A stretch of DNA of 9,185 bases from Candidatus Caccocola faecipullorum (GTDB taxonomy: Bacteria; Synergistota; Synergistia; Synergistales; Synergistaceae): the NCBI GenBank assembly GCA_018716365.1, contig DVKA01000249.1, positions 1 to 9,185 of the forward strand, in the 5' to 3' direction. The first letter of the stretch is position 1, and every line of letters starts with the position of its first letter. Positions 1 through 5,641 of the stretch are shown in pieces. A program made the translations under genes and the position numbers. The notes under the pieces are model-generated. The model ran no database searches. It was not told the DNA's origin and worked only from the letters and a program-made list of their open reading frames with translations.

Positions 1-267
1 GCCGACGGCGCATCCGAACAATACCCAGAAACAGCTTACGCCGGATGCATACGCCCATCCGGGAAGCCCCAACAAAGCCCACGATGATTCCCCCGTCGCA
101 CGTTCTGAAAGGGCGCCCGCCCATCCGGGAATGTCGCGGCCCGCGACTGCATAATCTTTCTCGTCCTTTACCTTTCTGCCTTGATATATACCGAAACCGA
201 TAAAACATACAAAGTAAATCACAAATACTGCTAAATACGAAACGCTATTTGTGAATTCCATATTCAT
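1..267 (-). CDS. Sodium/solute symporter (SSS family), N-terminal part
   Basis: The 89 visible residues match the start of the sodium:solute symporter family, of which the proline carrier PutP is the best known; these inner-membrane proteins use the Na+ gradient to import a small solute. A hydrophobic first helix spans about residues 9-28 (SYLAVFVIYFVCFIGFGIY) and is followed by a charged loop with the family pattern AGRDIPGWAGALSERATGES and then LLGLPGWAYASG. In PutP the matching stretch reads GGR..[24 protein letters not shown], so helix 2 with its Na+-site region is recognisable. The ATG at 267-265 is preceded by a strong GGGGAGG ribosome site (276-282), 8 bases away. The gene runs off the left edge, so its substrate cannot be told; proline, pantothenate or another organic solute are all possible. 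Confidence 0.85.
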   Translation of the reverse strand, partial: MNMEFTNSVSYLAVFVIYFVCFIGFGIYQGRKVKDEKDYAVAGRDIPGWAGALSERATGESSWALLGLPGWAYASGVSCFWVLFGCAVG

Positions 268-342
268 TCAACAAACCTCCCCACTGTGTAGAAAAATTTC
301 CCATAATACAAATGGACTTTTTCACCGCGGTCGTATTAAAGC

Positions 343-420
343 TTTTGTACTAGGTTGTTTGTATAATATAGAAGGTGTGTGGTTTATTGAATATGTTATA
401 CATTCATAGTTTTTGTACTA
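343..420. repeat. Direct repeat TTTTGTACTA, two copies
   Basis: TTTTGTACTA occurs at 343-352 and again at 411-420, in the same orientation and 68 bases apart. The second copy is part of an inverted repeat. Two copies of one short sequence in a divergent promoter region could be repeated operator half-sites, but a 10-mer in AT-rich DNA can also recur by chance. Confidence 0.4.
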
Positions 421-432
421 TATATACAAAAA
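410..432. promoter_or_regulatory. Inverted repeat, possible operator
   Basis: TTTTTGTA (410-417) and TACAAAAA (425-432) are perfect inverted arms around the 7-base AT-rich spacer CTATATA. There is no U-tract arrangement or GC stem, so a terminator is unlikely. The TTGTA..TACAA core resembles operators of GntR-type and similar dimeric regulators, but no regulator gene is visible. The site lies about 87 bases upstream of the acetyltransferase start and 143 upstream of the symporter start, so it could serve either. Confidence 0.4.
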
Positions 433-518
433 TCATGAAGCAAATTTTATTGTCATCAGCATACAACAAGAAAAGAAAAAATATCTGTTTTTAGTTTATT
501 GTGATTAAGAGGTGTACT

Positions 519-980
519 ATGGCACAAAATTTTATTTTAACCAGCGTCCGCGAACGTCCAGACCTCATCCCGGCGGCTGCGGCGTGGTTCGCTTCGAAAT
601 GGGGAATCCCCGCGGAGGAATACGAGGCGAGCATGAGGGAACCGGCAGCGGGCCGGAGCGCCGTCCCGCAGTGGTACGCCGCGCTCGACGGCGCGGGGAA
701 CATCATAGCGGGCGCGGGCGTGATAGAAAACGACTTCCACGACCGAAAAGATTTGTCCCCCAACCTATGCGCGCTCTTCGTCGAAGAGCCGTACCGCCGC
801 CGCGGAATCGCAGGCGCTCTGCTGAACTTCGCACGCGAAGCCATGCGCCGCGCCGGAATCCAAAAGCTCTACCTCGTCACCGAACACACATCTTTCTACG
901 AACAATACGGCTGGCGGTACATAACGGACGCCACAGGCGACGACGGAGTAAAAATGCGCCTGTACGAGGCCGAGTGCTGA
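519..980 (+). CDS. GNAT family N-acetyltransferase
   Basis: This 153-residue protein belongs to the GCN5-related N-acetyltransferases, which move an acetyl group from acetyl-CoA to an amine. The acetyl-CoA pyrophosphate-binding motif is clear: LCALFVEEPYRRRGIAGALL at residues 83-102, with R94, G96 and A98 in the Q/RxxGxG/A positions, followed by the helix NFAREAMRRAG. The C-terminal strand pattern LYLVTEHTSFYEQYGW (117-132) is typical of the fold. The length fits a single domain. The ATG at 519 is chosen over an upstream GTG at 501 because AGAGG (508-512) sits 6 bases before it. It is divergent from the symporter gene and convergent with the modC gene. The substrate cannot be read from the sequence; such enzymes act on antibiotics, polyamines, amino acids or protein ends. 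Confidence 0.88.
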   Translation: MAQNFILTSVRERPDLIPAAAAWFASKWGIPAEEYEASMREPAAGRSAVPQWYAALDGAGNIIAGAGVIENDFHDRKDLSPNLCALFVEEPYRRRGIAGALLNFAREAMRRAGIQKLYLVTEHTSFYEQYGWRYITDATGDDGVKMRLYEAEC

Positions 981-1037
981 ACGCCGCGGCGCGCCCCGCG
1001 TACAGATTATCAGATTGCGGCGTTTTCGATCCTGCAT

Positions 1038-1069
1038 AAAAAAAGCCGTCGGGAAAGACTTCCCGCGGC
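1038..1069 (-). terminator. Intrinsic terminator of the mod cluster
   Basis: A stem GCCG-T-CGGGAA (1045-1054) pairs with TTCCCGCGGC (1060-1069) with one bulged base, and a run of seven A on the plus strand (1038-1044) gives a U7 tract on the minus strand. It therefore ends minus-strand transcription about 90 bases after the modC stop. On the plus strand the stem is followed by AGGTAAAG, so it should work poorly for the acetyltransferase gene. The remaining bases (1070-1160) show nothing recognisable. Confidence 0.8.
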
Positions 1070-1160
1070 AGGTAAAGACCGGCGTATCATGATCCCAACG
1101 TTCGCAGCTGCGCGAGGTTCGCCGGCCGCAACACGCTTTCTGCGGCGCGGTTTTCGCGCT

Positions 1161-2234
1161 TTACGGCAGCAGCGGCATTACGTCGTTCGGGCTAATGGAG
1201 GCGTGGATTTTTTCGCCTGCGGCGTATTGTTTCGCCTCTTCTTTGGAGAGTTCTACTCTTATCGCCCCGAAGCCGCTTTGCGCGGGCGCGGCTTCGGGAC
1301 GGATGTTGACGATGGTTGTGAAAACGTCGTCACGCACGCTGACGATTTCGGCGGGGAAGCTGTTTTCTTCGCCGGCGTATTCTTTCGAGAGTTTTATGTA
1401 GTGCGCGCGGATTCCCGCGTATTTCGCGTTTTCCGGGACGTCGCGCGCGCAGCTGAGTTCCACGCCCCAGTCGTATGTCTTTATGCGGCGCGGGGCTATG
1501 CGCACGGCGCGCGAGAAGTTTTTGCAGCCGGAGAGTATCGCCGCGGTGAGTGTCGGCGGCGCGTCGAAGAATTCCGCTACGCTTTTGACCGGCTCTGAGC
1601 GCCCGTTGTTTATGACGCACACCTTCGCGCAGAGGCGGTAGACTTCGTCACGGTTGTGCGATACGTAGAGCGTCGTGCCGGGGAATTCCGCGAGCGTGCG
1701 CTGGAGGTTGAGTTCGAGCTGCCAGCGCAGGTAGCTGTCGAGCGCCGAGAGCGGCTCGTCGAGCATGATTATCGCGGGGTCGCTCGCCATTATGCGCGCG
1801 AGCGCGACGCGCTGCTGCTGCCCGCCGGAGAGCTGCGAGGGGTAGTGTTCGTCGAGGCCAGTTATAAAAAATTTCTCCGCTATCTCACGATAGCGTTCTT
1901 CGCTGTTTTCGCATTTCCCGCCGCCGCGTCGGAGGACGGTCATGATGTTCTGCTTGGCCGTCATGTTCGGGAACAGGGCGTAGTTCTGAAAGAGCAGGCC
2001 GCATCTCCGCTGCTGCGGCCTGAGGTTGACGCCGCGCTCCGAATCGAAGAAGGTTACGCCGTCTAAGACGATTTTCCCTTCGTCGGGCGCGACTATCCCC
2101 GCTATGCATTTGAGCGTCATGCTTTTGCCGCAGCCGGAGCCGCCGAGCAGCGCCAGGACTTCGTTCTCCGCCTCGAAATCCACGCTGAGAGAGAAAGCTC
2201 CGAATTTTTTGCTGAATTTTACAAGCGCGCTCAT
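1161..2234 (-). CDS. modC: Molybdate/tungstate ABC transporter, ATP-binding protein
   Basis: This 357-residue ATPase powers oxyanion import through the adjacent ModB channel at the cytoplasmic face. All nucleotide-site motifs are present: Walker A GGSGCGKS (31-38), Q-loop LLFQNYALFP with Q83, signature LSGGQQQR (135-142), Walker B IIMLDEP (155-161) followed by a D-loop SALD, and the H-loop histidine H193 in YVSHNRDEV. The C-terminal third (about 240-357) fits the oxyanion-binding regulatory (TOBE/Mop) domain of ModC, and the total length is close to E. coli ModC (352). The start ATG overlaps the modB stop as ATGA (2231-2234), typical of translational coupling, which rules out the longer upstream reading frame. 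Sulfate ATPases (CysA) are similar, so the molybdate call rests largely on ModA and ModB. Confidence 0.9.
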   Translation of the reverse strand: MSALVKFSKKFGAFSLSVDFEAENEVLALLGGSGCGKSMTLKCIAGIVAPDEGKIVLDGVTFFDSERGVNLRPQQRRCGLLFQNYALFPNMTAKQNIMTVLRRGGGKCENSEERYREIAEKFFITGLDEHYPSQLSGGQQQRVALARIMASDPAIIMLDEPLSALDSYLRWQLELNLQRTLAEFPGTTLYVSHNRDEVYRLCAKVCVINNGRSEPVKSVAEFFDAPPTLTAAILSGCKNFSRAVRIAPRRIKTYDWGVELSCARDVPENAKYAGIRAHYIKLSKEYAGEENSFPAEIVSVRDDVFTTIVNIRPEAAPAQSGFGAIRVELSKEEAKQYAAGEKIHASISPNDVMPLLP

Positions 2235-2950
2235 CTTTCTTCGCCTCTTTCGAATTCTTCGCCTATCGTATGGTTCGCGGCTTTGCCCTTGGGCTGGCGG
2301 TAGCTGTTTTCGAGCATATTGACCGCGACGAGGACGATGAAGGATATTGCGAGGTTGACGAAGACCCATTTATAGGCGAGCGCCTCGTTGCCTTCGCGCC
2401 AGAGCTGATAGACGGTCGTCGATATTGTCGCGGTGCGCCGCGGGATGTAGCCCGTCACCATCGTCGTCGCGCCGTATTCGCCGAGGGCGCGCGCGAAGGC
2501 GAGCACCGTCGCCGCGAGGATGCCGTCCTTGCAGTTCGGCACCATGACGCGCCAGAAGATATATGTGTTGGACAGCCCGAGCGTCTGCGCGCTGTATATG
2601 AGGTTGTGGTCGAAGCCGTCGAACGCGCCGCGCACGGTGCGGTACATGAGCGGGAATGTCACTATCGCGGTTGCGAATATCGCGGAATACCACGTCATCG
2701 TCAGGCGTACGCCGAATATTTCGAGCACCGGCGCGCCGACTGGGCCGAGCGGCCCGATGGTCATGAGCAGGAAGAAGCCGACGACGGTCGGCGGCAGCAC
2801 CATGGGCAGCGTGAGAATGCAGTCGAGGACTCCCTTGGAGAATTTCGGAAGTTTTGAGATATAGTACGCCGCGCAGATGCCGGTGAAGAAGGTTATAAAG
2901 GTCGAGATTCCCGCTATGCGCAGCGAGTTATATAGAGGAAACCAGTCCAT
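2231..2950 (-). CDS. modB: Molybdate ABC transporter, permease protein
   Basis: This 239-residue inner-membrane protein forms the transport channel. Several hydrophobic helices are visible (about 12-30, 41-66, 86-105, 143-157 and 197-213). Two ModB hallmarks stand out: LPMVLPPTVVGFFLL (48-62), and the cytoplasmic coupling loop ALGEYGATTMVTGYIP (155-170), which is the version of the EAA motif that docks onto ModC. A hydrophilic tail of about 27 residues follows the last helix, slightly longer than in E. coli ModB (229). The ATG at 2950 has GGAG (2960-2963) 9 bases upstream. The gene overlaps modC by 4 bases. Unlike many mod operons it is cut off from modA by a terminator-like hairpin, followed by a perfect -10 sequence. 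Confidence 0.93.
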   Translation of the reverse strand: MDWFPLYNSLRIAGISTFITFFTGICAAYYISKLPKFSKGVLDCILTLPMVLPPTVVGFFLLMTIGPLGPVGAPVLEIFGVRLTMTWYSAIFATAIVTFPLMYRTVRGAFDGFDHNLIYSAQTLGLSNTYIFWRVMVPNCKDGILAATVLAFARALGEYGATTMVTGYIPRRTATISTTVYQLWREGNEALAYKWVFVNLAISFIVLVAVNMLENSYRQPKGKAANHTIGEEFERGEER

Positions 2951-2992
2951 AGTCTCACGCTCCAGTTACAAGGCGCTTCCGCGCGCCGCCCT

Positions 2993-2998
2993 ATTATA
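2993..2998 (-). promoter_or_regulatory. Candidate -10 element for modB-modC
   Basis: A perfect TATAAT reads on the minus strand 42 bases before the modB ATG and just downstream of the modA terminator. The region 17-18 bases further upstream falls in the hairpin loop and does not match a -35 well (ACGCAT or AACGCA), so a promoter here would be weak or need an activator. It would let modBC be expressed apart from modA. Confidence 0.4.
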
Positions 2999-3002
2999 CG
3001 TT

Positions 3003-3029
3003 AAAAAAGGAGCCGATGCGTTCGGCTCC
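3003..3029 (-). terminator. Terminator between modA and modB
   Basis: A perfect 8-base stem (GGAGCCGA at 3009-3016, TCGGCTCC at 3022-3029, 5-base loop) is followed on the minus strand by six U (3003-3008). It lies 34 bases after the modA stop and fits the intrinsic terminator pattern. It probably trims most transcripts after modA, giving more binding protein than permease and ATPase. Confidence 0.8.
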
Positions 3030-3063
3030 CTTTCACGAGGAGAGAGGAGAAAACCTTGAGGGG

Positions 3064-3831
3064 TTATTTCTCCGGGATAGAAAATCCGATTTTTTCAAAG
3101 ACCGCGGTCGCTTCCGGCCCTTTGAGGTATTCGACGAAAGCCTTCGCCGCGGCTTCGTTCTTCGTGCCCTTCAGTATCGCGGCGGGGTAGACTATCGGCT
3201 TATGCGAGCCTTCGGGGGCTCCGGCGACTACGTCCACCTTGTCCGACGTTGCGGCGTCTGTGCCGTAGACTACGCCGCAGCTGACGGAAGCCGCTTCGGT
3301 CTGCGCGAGGACTTCTTTAACGTTGCTCGCGAATGAGATTTTGTTTTCGCTGTTGAGCTTGTCCCAGATTCCCATGTGCTTGAATATCTCTTCCGAATAC
3401 TGCCCCACTGGGACGTCGGAGTTGCCGAGCGCTATGAGCTTCACCTTGTCGGTCGCCACGTCGTCGAAGCTGGCGATTCCGGTCGGATTGTTCCCCTTCG
3501 GGACTATGAGGACGACCTTGTTGGAGACGATGTTGAAGCGCGTGCCGGGCATGACGTGCGTGTCGTTGATCTGATCCATCTGCTTCTGCCCCGCAGAGAT
3601 GAAGATGTCGCACTCCGCGCCCTGCTCTATCTGCGTCTTCAGCGTTCCGCTCGAATCGAAGTTGTAGACGATGCTGACGTCTGGGGCGACTTTCTTATAC
3701 ATATCCGCGATCTGCGTCATCGACTCGTTCATCGACGCGGCCGCGAAGACGAAAAGCTCCGTCGCAGCGAAGGCGGGAGCCGCCGCGACGAGCAGCGCGC
3801 AGGCCAGCGCAAGGAATGACAACTTCTTCAT
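3064..3831 (-). CDS. modA: Molybdate ABC transporter, periplasmic binding protein
   Basis: This 255-residue protein captures molybdate (and often tungstate) outside the inner membrane and delivers it to ModBC. The first 22 residues form a Sec signal peptide (MKKLSF, hydrophobic core, cleavage after AFA). The early Cys11 is not in a good lipobox, so a soluble protein is likely. Family motifs are in order: FAAASMNESM (29-38, with S33), FDSSGTL (58-64), CDIFISAGQKQMD (74-86), DVPVGQYSEE (139-148), NVKEVLAQTEA (170-180) and CGVVYGTDA (185-193). By alignment in my head, S33, one of S60/S61, V142, V171 and Y189 match the oxyanion ligands of E. coli ModA. AAAGGAG (3841-3847) sits 9 bases before the ATG at 3831. 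A strong promoter lies upstream and a terminator just after the gene. Confidence 0.94.
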   Translation of the reverse strand: MKKLSFLALACALLVAAAPAFAATELFVFAAASMNESMTQIADMYKKVAPDVSIVYNFDSSGTLKTQIEQGAECDIFISAGQKQMDQINDTHVMPGTRFNIVSNKVVLIVPKGNNPTGIASFDDVATDKVKLIALGNSDVPVGQYSEEIFKHMGIWDKLNSENKISFASNVKEVLAQTEAASVSCGVVYGTDAATSDKVDVVAGAPEGSHKPIVYPAAILKGTKNEAAAKAFVEYLKGPEATAVFEKIGFSIPEK

Positions 3832-3891
3832 AAAAATCCGCTCCTTTGAGAAACTCCTGAAATTATCGCAACTCTATGTCGCTTTGCCTGA

Positions 3892-3920
3892 ATTATATAA
3901 CGCGGCGCGGGTTTTCGCAA
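3892..3920 (-). promoter_or_regulatory. Sigma-70-type promoter of modA
   Basis: On the minus strand TTGCGA (3920-3915, 4 of 6 to consensus) and a perfect TATAAT (3897-3892) are 17 bases apart. Transcription would start near 3885, leaving a leader of about 50 bases. The -35 lies inside the 34-base palindrome at 3909-3942, so a protein bound there would compete with RNA polymerase. The -10 overlaps CGTTATAT (minus strand), which equals one half of the E. coli ModE operator, but the second half is not recognisable. Confidence 0.65.
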
Positions 3921-3942
3921 TGCACGTGCGTTGCGAAAACCC
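3909..3942. promoter_or_regulatory. 34-base near-perfect palindrome, probable operator
   Basis: The arms are GGGTTTTCGCAATGCAC (3909-3925) and GTGCGTTGCGAAAACCC (3926-3942). They are inverted complements over 17 bases with a single T/G mismatch and no spacer. The palindrome covers the modA -35 and lies about 46 bases upstream of the -35 of the divergent glutamine synthetase gene. It lacks a U-tract on either strand directly after the stem, which argues against a terminator. A dimeric repressor or a palindromic repeat unit are the two main readings. Confidence 0.65.
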
Positions 3943-3987
3943 TAAAATTTTTGCTCCGCGCGAAATCCCGCGCGCGGCGCGCGGCGT

Positions 3988-4016
3988 TTGGAATTCGCCA
4001 CTTTTCATGGTAAAAT
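3988..4016 (+). promoter_or_regulatory. Promoter of the glutamine synthetase gene
   Basis: TTGGAA (3988-3993, 4 of 6) and TAAAAT (4011-4016, 5 of 6) are separated by 17 bases, and a TG one base before the -10 gives an extended -10 element. Transcription would begin near 4023, leaving a leader of about 65 bases. Between the two divergent promoters lie the palindrome and a very GC-rich stretch (3955-3986). Confidence 0.65.
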
Positions 4017-4044
4017 GTGTAGACTTCACGTAATAAACAGGAGT

Positions 4045-4060
4045 ACTGAAGGGGTTCAGT
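4045..4060 (+). other. Small hairpin in the glutamine synthetase leader
   Basis: ACTGAA (4045-4050) and TTCAGT (4055-4060) form a 6-base stem closed by a GGGG loop, 16 bases before the ribosome site GGAGG (4076-4080). Six T follow at 4070-4075, but 10 bases away, too far for a normal terminator. It could affect translation or be incidental. Confidence 0.3.
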
Positions 4061-4087
4061 CACACAATATTTTTTGGAGGGGTAGAG

Positions 4088-5440
4088 ATGCAGCTCGAAC
4101 GTTTCAACGGCCGTATTGAAGAGGCGGATTTTCTGAGTTTGCTGATGGTGGATATTGCGGGGAATATCCGCAGCGTAGCGCTGCCGCGCGGTTATGTGTC
4201 GGAGAAAGTCCTAGCCGACGGCGTAGGATTCGACGCTTCCAACTACGGCTACGCGAAGGTGAATAATTCAGACATGGTCGCGATACCCGACATGGGGACG
4301 GCTTTCTATGAAGTGCGCGGCGATTATAAGATTCTCCACGTCTTCTGCGACGTCGTGTCGACGGAGCGCGAGCCGTTCGGACAGTATCCGCGCAACGTCG
4401 TGCGCGCGGCGCGGGATTTCCTGCGCGAGAAGGGCATCGCGGACACCGCCAAGGTGCTCGTGGAGCTTGAGTACTACGTCTTTGAGGAGACGGAGTACAA
4501 GACCGGCGTCGACCAGGCTTTCTACCGCGTGAAGTCGGCCGAGGGGCTCGGCGAGGGCTGCGACGACAAGCCGCGCGTCGGCCTGCAAGCCGCGTACCAC
4601 AGGCTGCCGCCGGAGGACTGCTACACGGATTTCCGCAACGAGACCGTGCATCTGATGGAAGTTCTCGGCATTCCCGTGAAGTACCACCATCACGAGGTCG
4701 CCGTGTCGCAACTTGAGATAGAGCTCGATTTCATGGATATGGCGCGCGCGGCGGACATGGTCTCGCTTGCGAAGTGGATCATCAAGCAGGTGGCGTCTGA
4801 GTGGGGGCTCTGCGTGACCTTCATGCCGAAGCCGCTCTATAAAATGCCCGGCAACGGTATGCACGTGCATCAGTTCCTCGAAAAAGATGGCAAATCGATC
4901 TTCCCAGGCGACGTGCTTTTCAATCTCTCCAAGGAAGGGCTCGCCTATACCGCCGGTATGCTGAGCCACAGCCTTACGGGAAGCCTTCTCGCCTTCGCCT
5001 GCCCGAGCACGAACAGCTACCGCCGCCTCGTGCACGGATACGAGGCTCCGGTCTCCGCGACCTTCGCTAAGGGCTCGCGCGCGGCCGCGGTGCGTATCCC
5101 GGGTTATGTCAAGAAGGACGAGACGCGCGTCGAATACCGCACCGGCGACGCTTCGTGCAACCTTTATTACTTCCTCGCCGCGATGATACTCGCGGGCGCC
5201 GACGGAATCGTTAAGGGGCTCGACCCGGTCGCGCTCGGCTACCAGAGCCAGGACGCGAAGGACGAGCTGACCTTCCCGCTCAACCTCAACGCCGTCCTCG
5301 ACGGACTTGAGAAGGACAACGAATATCTCGCGCCGGCATTCCCGCCGAAACTTATAGAGCTCTGGACGAAGGCGAAACGCGCTGAAGCCGAATACGTCTA
5401 CAACGCGCCGACCCCGCAGGAGTACGAGCTGTATTTTTAG
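4088..5440 (+). CDS. Glutamine synthetase family protein (type I, short form)
   Basis: The 450-residue protein has the full glutamine synthetase I architecture: an N-terminal beta-grasp domain (about 10-100) and the catalytic barrel. The reaction in the family joins ammonia or an amine to glutamate using ATP. Key residues are present: metal and substrate ligands E128 (ELEYYVF), E203 and E210 (HHEVAVSQLE), H259 (GMHVH), R313 (NSYRRL), flap E319 (GYEAPV), R331, E349 and R351. The length and lack of an adenylylation loop fit the GSI-alpha form. Several motifs drift from consensus: FDASN for FDGSS near the ammonium site, GNGMHVHQF for GSGMHVHQS, KGSRAA for NRSA, and RTGDASCNLYY for RxPDxxxNPYL. 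The start has GGAGG 7 bases upstream. It may be the organism's GlnA or a gamma-glutamyl-amine ligase; I leave the symbol open. Confidence 0.85.
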   Translation: MQLERFNGRIEEADFLSLLMVDIAGNIRSVALPRGYVSEKVLADGVGFDASNYGYAKVNNSDMVAIPDMGTAFYEVRGDYKILHVFCDVVSTEREPFGQYPRNVVRAARDFLREKGIADTAKVLVELEYYVFEETEYKTGVDQAFYRVKSAEGLGEGCDDKPRVGLQAAYHRLPPEDCYTDFRNETVHLMEVLGIPVKYHHHEVAVSQLEIELDFMDMARAADMVSLAKWIIKQVASEWGLCVTFMPKPLYKMPGNGMHVHQFLEKDGKSIFPGDVLFNLSKEGLAYTAGMLSHSLTGSLLAFACPSTNSYRRLVHGYEAPVSATFAKGSRAAAVRIPGYVKKDETRVEYRTGDASCNLYYFLAAMILAGADGIVKGLDPVALGYQSQDAKDELTFPLNLNAVLDGLEKDNEYLAPAFPPKLIELWTKAKRAEAEYVYNAPTPQEYELYF

Positions 5441-5474
5441 CGCGGGCCGCAAATCTATCAACAAACGCCAAACG

Positions 5475-5506
5475 AACGGGAAGGGCCGCAAGCCCTTCCC
5501 GTTTTT
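5475..5506 (+). terminator. Strong terminator of the glutamine synthetase gene
   Basis: A perfect 10-base stem CGGGAAGGGC/GCCCTTCCCG (5477-5486 and 5492-5501) with a CGCAA loop is followed by five T, and A5475-A5476 extend pairing into the T-run. It lies 36 bases after the stop codon. Confidence 0.93.
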
Positions 5507-5550
5507 GCTTGTTTTTGCTCATTTCTGTGAAAGAGGCGCGCGACGCGCCG

Positions 5551-5580
5551 TTTACACCGCCGCGAACGCGCCGCTATAAT
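5551..5580 (+). promoter_or_regulatory. Promoter of the MATE exporter gene
   Basis: TTTACA (5551-5556, 5 of 6) and a perfect TATAAT (5575-5580) are 18 bases apart, just after the preceding terminator. The leader would be about 55 bases and is GC-rich (GCCGCCGCGGGCCGCC region), with no clear operator. Confidence 0.75.
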
Positions 5581-5641
5581 AACCTGACGCGCCGCCGCGG
5601 GCCGCCGCGCGCGCGGAATATGCAGAAAAAAGGTGCATGGC

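Larger units (their letters stand above)
268..518. promoter_or_regulatory. AT-rich divergent control region between symporter and acetyltransferase genes
   Basis: This 251-base gap is clearly more AT-rich than the flanking genes and must hold the start signals for both divergent genes. A TATAAT reads on the plus strand at 362-367, and a TATTAT reads on the minus strand at 303-308, but neither has a convincing -35 partner, so no promoter is assigned. The gap contains an inverted repeat (410-432) and a 10-base direct repeat, listed separately. No open reading frame in it looks like a gene. Confidence 0.5.

Noticed and set aside
3832..3885. A molybdenum-cofactor riboswitch in the modA leader
   Set aside because: The predicted leader is only about 50 bases and has no extended helices, far too short for that aptamer.
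3955..3986. GC-rich palindromic stretch CGCGCG...GCGCGCGG as a structured site
   Set aside because: The symmetry comes from alternating CG low complexity and offers no unique arm pairing.
4268..5491. A 407-codon open frame on the minus strand
   Set aside because: It is antisense to the glutamine synthetase gene and shows no recognisable motif; long antisense frames are common at this GC content.
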